DNA from: JBPRGG01 sp051418075
GTDB taxonomy: Bacteria > Bacteroidota > Bacteroidia > Cytophagales > Cyclobacteriaceae
Assembly (NCBI GenBank): GCA_051418075.1
Contig: JBPRGG010000141.1
Location: 1 to 57,763 of the forward strand
Direction: 5' to 3'
DNA length: 57,763 bases
Shown here in pieces: positions 26,016 to 34,804 of this stretch. Every line of letters begins with the position of its first letter. Positions within the stretch are counted from its first letter, which is position 1. The notes below the pieces were generated by a model that was given only the letters and a program-made list of their open reading frames with translations, did no database searches and had not been told where the DNA came from. The position numbers were made by a program, and so were the translations under genes.

Positions 26016-26201
26016 ATGAAGCCGTTGCGGAAATTATTTTTTGTAATCATTATCATCGGGCTGAGTCTGCCTTTTTATACTTGCCAACGGGAACTCTCTT
26101 ATTCCAGCAAATCCTTGAAACCCAAAACCCATAAAAAACCTTATGATCCGAAAAAGAATAAAAGGGCAAAACGTGTCAGAAAAATCAAAATGTGGAATTA
26201 A
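26016..26201 (+). CDS. Small basic lipoprotein, 61 aa
   Basis: The product begins MKPLRKLFFVIIIIGLSLPF and has a lipobox ending LPFYTC (cysteine at about 23). The remaining 38 residues are rich in lysine and arginine (KNKRAKRVRKIK). Such small basic lipoproteins are common in Bacteroidota and have no known role. Its stop codon overlaps that of the convergent M20 peptidase gene within the four bases TTAA (26198-26201). Confidence 0.68.
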   Translation: MKPLRKLFFVIIIIGLSLPFYTCQRELSYSSKSLKPKTHKKPYDPKKNKRAKRVRKIKMWN

Positions 26202-27676
26202 TCCGAACTGACTTCCAGATTAATATCTTGCTGATCATATTTCTGACTAATGTTTTGCAACATCAGGTTAAAAACTACAATTCCGGAGTTTAGGGCCTTA
26301 ATACTGATCCTTTCATTTTCATTATGGACACTTTTGATTTCTTCCTGGCTTAAAATAGCCGGCATAAATCCATAGGTAGGAATCCCCTGTTCTCTAAAAT
26401 AGGCATTGTCAGAAGAGGCAGGAAATAAAAAAGGAATTACGTGAATGTTCTCTCCGAAATTATAGGTTTTGAGGGCTTTTTCCAGGGCTTCATAGAAAAA
26501 TCCTGGCTTGGTGGAACCACCATTAGGACCTTGGCCGATTATTTCCACCTCAATTTTTGGCTCATCAATGATGTTTTTGATTTTTCGGATAAATGCTTTG
26601 GGATTGGTTCCGGGCAACAATCGACAATCCAAAACAGCAGTAGATTCATTGGAAATTTTATTGGGAGGCCCGGGAGGATTATTCAGGTTGGTGAGGGTAA
26701 ATGTATTGGTCAAAAGGGACTTGAACAAGGGGTTTTTTTTGATATGAGGTTTCACCAGGGGAGCAAGAATAGCCCAGTTTAAATTTTTCAAGAAAAATCC
26801 CTTGATTCCACCTTCAGCCTGGCCCAGTTTTTTAAACATTAATTTGTTAGCCCGGTCAAATTTTAATTTGGTTTTGCTATTATAAAGCCGGTTTAAGGCT
26901 TGAATCATTGATTTGTTGGCGTAGGAATTGGCTGGTGTAGCTCCATGTCCGAATGAATTTTCCTTTAGCTTCAATTCTAACCAAAGATTAGACTTTTCTG
27001 CAATAGAAATACCATACACCGTTTCCTGTGGCTTTGAAAGCAGTACATCTTTAAGGCCTGATCCGCCTTCACCCAAAACAACTGCCGGTTTTAAATAATC
27101 AAGATACTGATCAATTACCATCTCGCTGCCTAATGCACCCCCTGTTTCTTCGTTTGAAACAGAAAGCATGGTTACATTGAAAGGTAAGACCCGATCCTGC
27201 AAAGTTTGCTTAAAATCTAATATGGCCATTAATTGCATGACCGCAAGGCCTTTACAGTCTATAGCACCCCGGCCCCAGATCACACTATCACTTACATAAC
27301 CATCAAAAGCAGGATAATCCCATTTTGATGTATCACCTGATGCTACAACATCTATATGATTATGGAAGATGATATTCGGTTTTCCTATGGCCAAAGGATA
27401 AATTGATGCTGCAAAATTATAACTGTTTTTTTCCTGGGAAAAGTGTTCTACAAACAAACCGGCAGACTGACAGTAGTCGGCTAAAAATTTGCCTGCTGCC
27501 TGTTCATTTCCGGTAACCGAAGGAATTTTTAGATAGTCAGCCAACAAGGTTATGGCCTGATTCAGATTTGGTGCGGAAGCCTGAGGTTTTCTTTGAGTAT
27601 CATTATTAGCCCAGGAGCCAAAATTGACCAGCCATAAAACAAGAAATAATAATTTGATAAAGGTTGATTTTGCCAT
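26198..27676 (-). CDS. M20-family metallopeptidase, exported
   Basis: The 492-residue product has a signal peptide (MAKSTFIKLLFLVLWLVNFG). M20 motifs are IIFHNHIDVV (metal His/Asp), DSVIWGRGAIDCKG (bridging Asp), LSVSNEETGGALGSEM (general-base Glu-Glu), and AVVLGEGGSG. A dimerisation domain with the histidine in NSFGHGATPAN follows. Members are di-zinc amino- or carboxypeptidases. It is a single gene next to the acetate kinase operon, with no clear functional link. Confidence 0.9.
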   Translation of the reverse strand: MAKSTFIKLLFLVLWLVNFGSWANNDTQRKPQASAPNLNQAITLLADYLKIPSVTGNEQAAGKFLADYCQSAGLFVEHFSQEKNSYNFAASIYPLAIGKPNIIFHNHIDVVASGDTSKWDYPAFDGYVSDSVIWGRGAIDCKGLAVMQLMAILDFKQTLQDRVLPFNVTMLSVSNEETGGALGSEMVIDQYLDYLKPAVVLGEGGSGLKDVLLSKPQETVYGISIAEKSNLWLELKLKENSFGHGATPANSYANKSMIQALNRLYNSKTKLKFDRANKLMFKKLGQAEGGIKGFFLKNLNWAILAPLVKPHIKKNPLFKSLLTNTFTLTNLNNPPGPPNKISNESTAVLDCRLLPGTNPKAFIRKIKNIIDEPKIEVEIIGQGPNGGSTKPGFFYEALEKALKTYNFGENIHVIPFLFPASSDNAYFREQGIPTYGFMPAILSQEEIKSVHNENERISIKALNSGIVVFNLMLQNISQKYDQQDINLEVSSD

Positions 27677-27777
27677 GTAATATATTGAAATTCTTTGTTA
27701 GCGGTTTGTATAATAAACTTTTCTAAAATATAACAAGATTATTTCAATATTGTAACGCAAAAGTTGGAATATCTTAT

Positions 27778-28992
27778 CTATGAATGGTTAATTTGATTTT
27801 CAACAATTTTCATGGTGTCTTCAGCAATGATCAATTCTTCATTGGTAGGAACGACGATCACCTTTACCCTGGAATCATCTTTATTGATAACATATTCCCG
27901 CCCGATGGCCTTCTGGTTGAGTTGCTGATCCAGTTTTATTCCAAGATAATCAAGCTCCCGGCAGACTTCCATCCTGGTCACCTGCGAATTTTCTCCAATT
28001 CCACCAGTGAAAACCAGCAGGTCCACACCTCCTAAAGCGGCTACATAGGCCCCAATATACTTTTTTATACGATAATAATACATCTTAAGGGACAGTGCAG
28101 CCCTGTCATTGTTGTTGTGGGCAGCCTGTTCTACCTCTCTCATGTCGGAGGAAATTCCAGAAACTCCCAGCAGGCCGCTGTGTTTATTAATCAGTGTATT
28201 GGCAGCTCCAATATTAATTTCTTCCTTATTAACGATAAAGGTGAGGATACCCAGGTCAAGGTCTCCTGAGCGGGTGCCCATCATCAAACCTTCCACCGGT
28301 GTAAGTCCCATGGAGGTATCAACTGATTGGCCATCTTTAATAGCAGTGACAGAAGCACCATTACCCAGGTGACAAGTGATAATTTTTTGCTTTTCAAAGG
28401 GGACATTTAGAATTTCACAGGCCCTTTTAGATACAAAACGATGGCTGGAGCCATGAAAGCCATACCTTCTCAGGCCATACTTTTTATAAAGAGAATAGGG
28501 AATGGCATACATATAAGCGTAATCAGGCATGGTCTGGTGAAAGGCTGTATCAAAAACAGCCACCTGAGGTACCTGGGGTAAAAGATCCTTGATCGCCAGG
28601 ATTCCTTTCAGATTAGGAGGATTATGTAAAGGGGCGATATCACTACATTCATCAATTTTTTCAATGACCTCATCATCAATTAAGACACTTGATTTAAATT
28701 TTTCCGCCCCATGAACCACCCGGTGCCCCACCGCTTCAATTTCATTTAAATCTTTGATGCTACCATGCTTGGGGTTGATCAAAACGCCAAGTATGAATTC
28801 TATACCTGCCTGATGATCAATTACCTCACCTACCAACTTTAGCCGGTCACCATCAGCCCGGGAGTTTTTTAAGAAAGAACCATGCAGTCCTATTTTCTCA
28901 ATGCCTCCTTTAGACAATACTTTCCGGTTTGCCATATCAAATAGCTGGTATTTTATGGAAGATGAGCCACAGTTTAATATTAATACTTTCAT
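27778..28992 (-). CDS. ackA: Acetate kinase
   Basis: The enzyme interconverts acetyl phosphate plus ADP and acetate plus ATP. The 404-residue product has the N-terminal signature LILNCGSSSIKYQLF, the second signature RRYGFHGSSHRFVS, the catalytic arginine/aspartate regions (VFDTAFHQTMP, HLGNGASV), and a C-terminal GGIGENSQVTR. It is the last gene of pta-hydroxyacyl-CoA dehydrogenase-ackA, starting 13 bases after the middle gene. Confidence 0.97.
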   Translation of the reverse strand: MKVLILNCGSSSIKYQLFDMANRKVLSKGGIEKIGLHGSFLKNSRADGDRLKLVGEVIDHQAGIEFILGVLINPKHGSIKDLNEIEAVGHRVVHGAEKFKSSVLIDDEVIEKIDECSDIAPLHNPPNLKGILAIKDLLPQVPQVAVFDTAFHQTMPDYAYMYAIPYSLYKKYGLRRYGFHGSSHRFVSKRACEILNVPFEKQKIITCHLGNGASVTAIKDGQSVDTSMGLTPVEGLMMGTRSGDLDLGILTFIVNKEEINIGAANTLINKHSGLLGVSGISSDMREVEQAAHNNNDRAALSLKMYYYRIKKYIGAYVAALGGVDLLVFTGGIGENSQVTRMEVCRELDYLGIKLDQQLNQKAIGREYVINKDDSRVKVIVVPTNEELIIAEDTMKIVENQINHS

Positions 28993-29005
28993 TCCTGTTT
29001 CAGGG

Positions 29006-29971
29006 TTAAGATTTTATTATTTTATTTCCTTCTTCATCATAATCATAAAAACCTTTACCAATGCTTCGGCCTAACCTGTTGGCTCTTACCAGTTTGCGCA
29101 ATAGTGGAGAAGTTTTATATTTTACATCGCCAAATTCTTTATACAAATTATCCAGCCAGCGTACCACCTTATCCAGGCCTAATTTATCTGCCATGGCAAA
29201 AGGGCCCAAGGGTAACCCAAATCCCAGGGTCATGGTGGCATCAATATCTTCCATACTGCCTACGCCTTCCATCAAAATTTCACAGGCTTCGTTGATCCAG
29301 GGAACAATTAATCGGGTACTGATGATGCCCGGCGATTCAATAACTGGTATCACTCTTTTGTTCAGCAGACGGGCAAATCGACATACGCTTTCATAAACCT
29401 CATCCGAGGTGTACAGGCCCTTTACCACTTCAACAATTTTAGCTTCAGGTGCTGGAGAAAGAAAATGAAAACTTACACATCTTTCCGGGTGTTGTATTTC
29501 AGATGAAAGCTCAGTGATAACCAATGTGGAAGAGTTGGTGGCGATGATGGCTTTTTCAGATACATTTCGTTCGATACTTTGGAAAATCTGCTTCCTGATT
29601 TCCACGCTGTTTTCCCGGGTTTTTGATTTTATTGCTTCAATCACAATATCGCAACCGCCTAATTCTCTGGCATCTATTGATCCTTTGATTCGGGATAATA
29701 TTGCTCTTTTTTCACTTTCTGTCATACCCCATCTTTCAATCATTTTATCCAGATCCCTATTCAGGTCGTCAAAGGATTCCTGGATCTTTTCCGGGGATAT
29801 CTCAATAAAAATCACATCAAGACCATGTTCACTGGCCATCCTGGCTATGCTTTGGCCTACATTTCCACAGCCTACCAATCCTAATTTATTAAATGAAGTA
29901 AGTGAACTGGTCTGGTTCAGCTTATCCTTCTTCAAGGCATAATGTTCTATTTTTTCTACTATTTCTTCCAT
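29006..29971 (-). CDS. 3-hydroxyacyl-CoA dehydrogenase (hydroxybutyryl-CoA type)
   Basis: The enzyme oxidises 3-hydroxyacyl-CoA with NAD(P). The 321-residue product has the Rossmann motif LGLVGCGNVGQSIARMA at about 31-47, ATNSSTLVITELS, the catalytic histidine in RCVSFHFLSPAPEAKIVEVV, and the helical C-terminal domain with GLPLGPFAMADKLGLD and SIGKGFYDYD. About 25 residues precede the Rossmann fold. Lying 13 bases from both pta and ackA, it is clearly in that operon. Butanoyl-CoA metabolism or amino-acid degradation are possible roles. Confidence 0.93.
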   Translation of the reverse strand: MEEIVEKIEHYALKKDKLNQTSSLTSFNKLGLVGCGNVGQSIARMASEHGLDVIFIEISPEKIQESFDDLNRDLDKMIERWGMTESEKRAILSRIKGSIDARELGGCDIVIEAIKSKTRENSVEIRKQIFQSIERNVSEKAIIATNSSTLVITELSSEIQHPERCVSFHFLSPAPEAKIVEVVKGLYTSDEVYESVCRFARLLNKRVIPVIESPGIISTRLIVPWINEACEILMEGVGSMEDIDATMTLGFGLPLGPFAMADKLGLDKVVRWLDNLYKEFGDVKYKTSPLLRKLVRANRLGRSIGKGFYDYDEEGNKIIKS

Positions 29972-29984
29972 TTTCTTATTCTCT

Positions 29985-30989
29985 TTATGACTTATTGCTG
30001 ACCTGATTTACCGTGATTGCCACCAGGTTCACAATATCTGTTACTGAGCAGCCCCTGGATAGATCATTGACTGGAGCGGCCATTCCCTGTAGGATAGGGC
30101 CGATTGCCTGGGCATGAGCCATTCTTTGAACCAGTTTATATGCTATATTTCCAGAAGAAAGATCAGGGAATATTAAAACATTGGCATGGCCTGCGATAGT
30201 ACTGCCTGGCGCTTTTTGGTTGCCGATATTTTCAATTATTGCAGCATCAGCCTGAAGTTCTCCATCTATTTTCAGCTCGGGGGCTATTTGTTGGGCCAAT
30301 TTAGTGGCTTCTATCATAACATCAGCTTTAGGATGACTGGCACTACCTTTAGTGGAAAAGCTCAGCATGGCAATTTTAGGATCTATTTGAGCAATCATCC
30401 TGGCGGTCCTGGCTGTTTCTACTGCAATTTGAGCCAGTTGGGGTGCATCCGGATCCGGATTTACGGCGCAATCAGCAAACACCATGATCCCGTTATGACC
30501 AAATTCACTGTCTTTAAATATCATGATGAATGCGCCTGAAACAACTGTAACCCCAGGTTTGGTTTTTATATATTGAAAGGCAGGCTTTAAAACATCACCG
30601 GTTGCATTAATGGCACCGGCCACTTCACCATCGGCTTGTCCATTTTTGATCATGATGGCTCCCAGGTGCAATGGGTTTTGGATCAACTTGTTGGCCTCTT
30701 CATAAGTTAAACCTTTTGATTTTCTTAGATCCATCATTAACCGGATCTGGTTTTCGGCCTCAGGATTGTTTTGAGGGTCTACAATTGAGGCCTTATTGAT
30801 CTGATCCAGATTAAGGTTTGTTGCTTTTTGTTTAATTTCATCTGGGTTTCCCAATAAAACCAGGTCAGCCAGTTCTTCTTTCAAAATCACATCGGCGGCT
30901 TGCAGAGTTCGGGTTTCATTGCCTTCAGGCAAAACTATTTTTTTTCGGTTTTTTTTGGCATTGCTGCGGATTTCTTCTAAAAGTGTCAT
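29985..30989 (-). CDS. pta: Phosphate acetyltransferase
   Basis: The enzyme exchanges acetyl-CoA and acetyl phosphate. The 334-residue product is the short form with only the PTA/PTB catalytic domain. Visible motifs are KIVLPEGNETRTLQAAD, GAINATGDVLKPAFQYI, SFSTKGSASHPKADVMIEA, and VLIFPDLSSGNIAYKLVQR. It is the first gene of the operon with the dehydrogenase and ackA, together allowing acetyl-CoA to acetate with one ATP made. Confidence 0.97.
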   Translation of the reverse strand: MTLLEEIRSNAKKNRKKIVLPEGNETRTLQAADVILKEELADLVLLGNPDEIKQKATNLNLDQINKASIVDPQNNPEAENQIRLMMDLRKSKGLTYEEANKLIQNPLHLGAIMIKNGQADGEVAGAINATGDVLKPAFQYIKTKPGVTVVSGAFIMIFKDSEFGHNGIMVFADCAVNPDPDAPQLAQIAVETARTARMIAQIDPKIAMLSFSTKGSASHPKADVMIEATKLAQQIAPELKIDGELQADAAIIENIGNQKAPGSTIAGHANVLIFPDLSSGNIAYKLVQRMAHAQAIGPILQGMAAPVNDLSRGCSVTDIVNLVAITVNQVSNKS

Positions 30990-31012
30990 ATTAAAAAATA
31001 TTTAAAGCCAGG

Positions 31013-31020
31013 CAAATTTA
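31013..31020 (-). promoter_or_regulatory. Candidate -7 box of the pta operon
   Basis: On the minus strand this reads TAAATTTG, an exact TAnnTTTG, 23 bases before the pta ATG. No -33 TTG is at the usual distance. Confidence 0.4.
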
Positions 31021-31241
31021 GCTAAATATCGGGTAGGAGGTATGCTGAATTTTGGATTTTTCCGACCGGATCAAATATTTTTGTCTGACAGAACTTTTGC
31101 ACAAAAAATAGTTTCCAAATAAAACTTGTTGCACTTGATTAATGATTTTTTTTTACAGAAAAGTCTTTAACATGTATCTGAAACAAGGTGAGGCTATCTA
31201 TAACGCATAGGGGTGTAGCGATTACATCTTTCACTTAAGAG

Positions 31242-32303
31242 TTACTCAGATAGTTCCGGTTGGACCCAGAGATAGCTAAACCAGTGCCAGTCTTTTCCAT
31301 CATTTGAAGGAGCAGTTAGGGTAAGCAATGTCCTTCTTTGATGGAAGGTTTGGGTAGGAACGATTTTTATAAGCACCGAATCACCAGTTTGAATTTCCAT
31401 ACTGCATTTTTTCTCTCCCTGGATAAAACACTGAAACTGATCAAAATTCAAATCCGGGGTTTTAACAAGAAGCTCAATTTGAGGTGGATTTTTGTCCAAA
31501 ATATGAACAGGTTTATCAGTGAATACAACCTTCATGGCTTTCATTCTGGCCTTATCTTTAAATCTTTCAAAATTAACAAAAGGCCCTCCCATGGGAAATC
31601 GGGGTAATGCATATCGATCAGTCGTGGCTGAAATGATCCCGGAGTTCTGGGCTAATCCTGCCCTGAAACCCTCTTCTTTTAAAATCTGTTGCATATTTGC
31701 CTCAAATTCGCCAAATGGGAAGGCATATAAATCCGGTTCAAAGCTAAGATGCCGCTTAAATAGCTTCTGCGCTTGTCTGGTATCTTGTCGGAAAGTTTCT
31801 TGACGAATTGAATCGGCCAAATTCAGAAAATAAGCATGGCTGTGGGAGTGATTACCCAATTCAATTTTATGCAGCTGAAGGTCTTTTAATTGGGACCAGG
31901 TTAAGTAGTCAGGCATACCTACCTGTTTGGTATTAATAAATAAGGTGGCAGGCACATCAAATTTTTTTAAAACCGGTAATGCTCCGGTAAGGACTGATTG
32001 ATATCCGTCGTCTATGGTTAATACAGCTATTTTATGATCAGAAACACCTTTTTCCAGCAAGTTCAGTGCTTCGCCCATTGATTTGATCAGATACCCATTC
32101 GCTAATAAGAATTTAACCTGTTGCTCAAAATCTTTTACCGAAATATTGGTAGAAGGATAACGGGAATCACCAAATCTGTGATAAACAAAACTGACGATCT
32201 CGACCTTGTTGTTGTCGGGATCTATTTCAGTAGCCGCAGATGGCTGAGAAGTGCAACCTGTATTTATAAAAATTAAAATAAAAAACAACAGGGTGTAATG
32301 CAT
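31242..32303 (-). CDS. Polysaccharide deacetylase-family lipoprotein
   Basis: With the ATG at 32303 the 353-residue product starts MHYTLLFFILIFINTGC, a clean lipoprotein signal; an ATG 21 codons upstream would bury it. The NodB-type fold shows TIDDGYQSVL (metal and catalytic Asp at about 97-98), the metal histidines in LGNHSHSHAYF, and YAFPFGEF. Members remove acetyl groups from N-acetylglucosamine-type polymers. A C-terminal region of about 100 residues is less recognisable. It is followed closely on the chromosome by a glucosaminidase gene on the same strand (upstream in transcription), which suggests cell-wall work. Confidence 0.88.
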   Translation of the reverse strand: MHYTLLFFILIFINTGCTSQPSAATEIDPDNNKVEIVSFVYHRFGDSRYPSTNISVKDFEQQVKFLLANGYLIKSMGEALNLLEKGVSDHKIAVLTIDDGYQSVLTGALPVLKKFDVPATLFINTKQVGMPDYLTWSQLKDLQLHKIELGNHSHSHAYFLNLADSIRQETFRQDTRQAQKLFKRHLSFEPDLYAFPFGEFEANMQQILKEEGFRAGLAQNSGIISATTDRYALPRFPMGGPFVNFERFKDKARMKAMKVVFTDKPVHILDKNPPQIELLVKTPDLNFDQFQCFIQGEKKCSMEIQTGDSVLIKIVPTQTFHQRRTLLTLTAPSNDGKDWHWFSYLWVQPELSE

Positions 32304-32381
32304 AAATAAAGGATGGTTAATGCTAACATTACGTTCTGGCCATCCTTTTATTATGTAGCCATTCAAAATTAAAACCCATGG

Positions 32382-33263
32382 TTATTTTATAGAGGCTATA
32401 AGCGTGTTAGGTTTATTCTGAGGTATCTCAATAAAATAAGATGGATCCAGCCTGTAGTGGTCAAACCGGGTTAGATCATTCTTGCGGATGACCACCTCCA
32501 GTTTTTTAACATATACATGACCTAATTCAGAATATTTATTAAGCAAAGGAATTAAATCAAACACATTCTGGGTTTCAGAACGTTTATACCTGAAACCTTT
32601 ATATGCACCTACACGGGCGATGGTTTCAAAATAATCTTCTATAGAGGCATAAAGGTGGTCGTATTTCTTAACATATATCGGCTGACCTTCTCGGCCCAGC
32701 CTGGCCTTAATTCGTTGTTCATCACTTCTATAAGACCATATGCCAAAAATATTATTACCTTCCAGAAAAAAGCGTGATGTCCCCCAACCACTTTCAATCG
32801 CAGCCTGAGCCAAAACTATACTGACAGGATGCGTATTTAATTTTCTTTCCAACTCTTCCAGGTCTTTTGCCTTATATTTTTGAAGGTTTTTGGCTAAAAA
32901 CATACTGTCAGAAGCAGTAATTATGCTATCTATGGCTAATTGTTTTTTTATCTGAACTACCTTTTCCCTGGTCTGATCTATCCGGTATTTAGAATATAAG
33001 ACTGAAGGCAGGATCAAATCGATAAATTTTTGCTTTTTCTCTTCTACCGGCAAATGATTCAGAGAGATTACCTGGTTGTAGAGAACCGGAGGTACAATGG
33101 AATCCTGTATTTCAACAATATCATCTACTTTTAATAATGATTTATGTTCCACTACCAGGGACTGGGTGTATTGAACAGGTTCTTTCTGGCAACTGAGTAA
33201 AAGAAGAGATAAACTCCCGGTATAATATAAATACTTTAGTTTTTTAAAGCTATGATTTTTCAT
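32382..33263 (-). CDS. Bax-like glucosaminidase lipoprotein
   Basis: The 293-residue product starts with a signal ending SLLLLSC (lipobox). The glucosaminidase/Bax domain at about 130-270 has PVSIVLAQAAIESGWGTSRF, with the candidate catalytic glutamate at about 156, then EGNNIFGIWSY and YASIEDYFETIARVGAYKGF. Members cut peptidoglycan glycan strands in the periplasm. The stop lies 78 bases before the deacetylase start, on the same strand. Confidence 0.9.
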   Translation of the reverse strand: MKNHSFKKLKYLYYTGSLSLLLLSCQKEPVQYTQSLVVEHKSLLKVDDIVEIQDSIVPPVLYNQVISLNHLPVEEKKQKFIDLILPSVLYSKYRIDQTREKVVQIKKQLAIDSIITASDSMFLAKNLQKYKAKDLEELERKLNTHPVSIVLAQAAIESGWGTSRFFLEGNNIFGIWSYRSDEQRIKARLGREGQPIYVKKYDHLYASIEDYFETIARVGAYKGFRYKRSETQNVFDLIPLLNKYSELGHVYVKKLEVVIRKNDLTRFDHYRLDPSYFIEIPQNKPNTLIASIK

Positions 33264-33330
33264 GGTGTACTAAAGCCCGGCAATAAATTGGCTTTTTTTA
33301 AGGTTTAATATAAAATTATTAATGCATGTT

Positions 33331-33375
33331 GGGTTCCTTTACGAAATTTTTGTGGAAAAGGATACAAAGGAACCC
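33331..33375. repeat. Perfect 10-bp inverted repeat, hairpin or operator
   Basis: GGGTTCCTTT (33331-33340) and AAAGGAACCC (33366-33375) are exact inverted copies with a 25-base spacer. It lies between the CoA-transferase stop and the glucosaminidase start. It lacks a T-run on either strand, so a simple terminator is unlikely. Confidence 0.5.
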
Positions 33376-33448
33376 GAAAAAATCATAACTCTCATTTATT
33401 ATGACTATTAACGAGTTAATTTAGAATAGGTTATACTTTTTTATGAAT

Positions 33449-34726
33449 TTAAAAATACCCGCTCCAACGATCGTAAGCTGCTTTACTCAAATCTTCCCGA
33501 TGATCAGGATGGGCCACATTGATCAGAGCCCGGGCTCTTTGTTTAAGGCTGCGACCATACAAATAGGCAACCCCATATTCGGTTACTACATAGTGTACAT
33601 TGGCTCTGGTAGTTACTACTCCTGCTCCGGGTTTTAATACAGGAACTATTTTCGACAATCCTCGGTGAGTTACAGAAGGAATGGCAATAATTGGTTTACC
33701 TCCTTTAGAGTAGCTGGCTCCCCGCATAAAGTCGATCTGTCCTCCTACCCCGGAGTATTGCCTGGTACCAATAGAGTCAGCGCATACTTGTCCAGTGAGG
33801 TCAATTTCTATAGCGCTATTGATGGCCGTTACTTTAGGGTTTTGCCTGATGGTAGCTACATCATTCACATAAGACACATCTTTCATGAGTACCTTAGGAT
33901 TATCATGAATGAAATCAAACACCTTTTTGGATCCCATTGTAAAAGAAGATACAGTAAAATGGCGGTCTACCGTTTTTTCACTGTTGGTAACTACCCCCTG
34001 TTCCAGTAAAGGAATTAATCCATCAGAAAACATTTCTGTATGCACACCTAAATTTTTATGTTGATGCAGATGAGACAGCACTCCATTGGGAATGCCTCCG
34101 ATACCCATTTGTAAAGTAGCGCCATCCTCAATTAATCCAGCTATATGATATCCTATTTTTTGATCCCGGTCAGTTAGCCCGGCAGGTCTGATTTCAGGTA
34201 ATTCCTGGTTAAACTCCACCATGTAATCAATCTGATCCTGACTTAAAACTCCATCACCCCAGGCCCGTGGCATATATTGATTGACCTGTGCAATCACTAA
34301 ATCAGCCATTTCCACTGCAGCCAAAGTAGCATCTACACTTCCTCCCAGAGTCACCCACCCATGCTGATCAGGAGGTGAAACACTGATAAGGGCCACATCA
34401 ATAGGAACAATCTTTTCCCGAATAAGCCTTGGAACTTCACTCAAAAATACCGGAATATAGTCTGCCCGGCCGGCTTGGGTGGCTGATCTAACATTGGCAC
34501 CTACAAAAAATGAATGAAGTCTGAAGTGATCCTGACAGGAGGGATCCACATATGGTGCTTCTCCATCAGTATGTAATTGCACAATTTCTACATCCTGTAG
34601 CTCAGTAGATCTTGCCATAAGGGCCTCAATTAAATGTTGAGGGGCTGCCATAGCAGTATGAATCATCAGACGCTGGCCGGACTTTATCAATTGCACTGCT
34701 TCAGAGGCAGAGGTATATTTAGCCAT
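33449..34726 (-). CDS. Acetyl-CoA hydrolase/CoA-transferase family protein
   Basis: The 425-residue product is of the 4-hydroxybutyrate/acetate CoA-transferase type. Motifs are the N-terminal SGQRLMIHTAMAAPQHLIEAL, VDVALISVSPPDQHGWVTLG, MGIGGIPNGVLSHLHQHKNL, HTEMFSDGLIPLLE with the likely catalytic glutamate (E of TEMFSDG), and the C-terminal VVTEYGVAYLYGRSL. It moves CoA between acyl groups, probably with acetate or acetyl-CoA. It is divergent from lhgO. Confidence 0.92.
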   Translation of the reverse strand: MAKYTSASEAVQLIKSGQRLMIHTAMAAPQHLIEALMARSTELQDVEIVQLHTDGEAPYVDPSCQDHFRLHSFFVGANVRSATQAGRADYIPVFLSEVPRLIREKIVPIDVALISVSPPDQHGWVTLGGSVDATLAAVEMADLVIAQVNQYMPRAWGDGVLSQDQIDYMVEFNQELPEIRPAGLTDRDQKIGYHIAGLIEDGATLQMGIGGIPNGVLSHLHQHKNLGVHTEMFSDGLIPLLEQGVVTNSEKTVDRHFTVSSFTMGSKKVFDFIHDNPKVLMKDVSYVNDVATIRQNPKVTAINSAIEIDLTGQVCADSIGTRQYSGVGGQIDFMRGASYSKGGKPIIAIPSVTHRGLSKIVPVLKPGAGVVTTRANVHYVVTEYGVAYLYGRSLKQRARALINVAHPDHREDLSKAAYDRWSGYF

Positions 34727-34774
34727 AAATTTGATCGTGTTTTAAGGTGAATCTCAGGTTAAAAAATATTTTAA

Positions 34775-34782
34775 TATCTTCG
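34775..34782 (+). promoter_or_regulatory. Candidate -7 box of lhgO
   Basis: TATCTTCG followed by CAG, one base from TAnnTTTG, lies 22 bases before the TTG start at 34805. It makes a short leader and supports that start. Confidence 0.45.
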
Positions 34783-34804
34783 CAGAACATTAACTATAAA
34801 ATCG

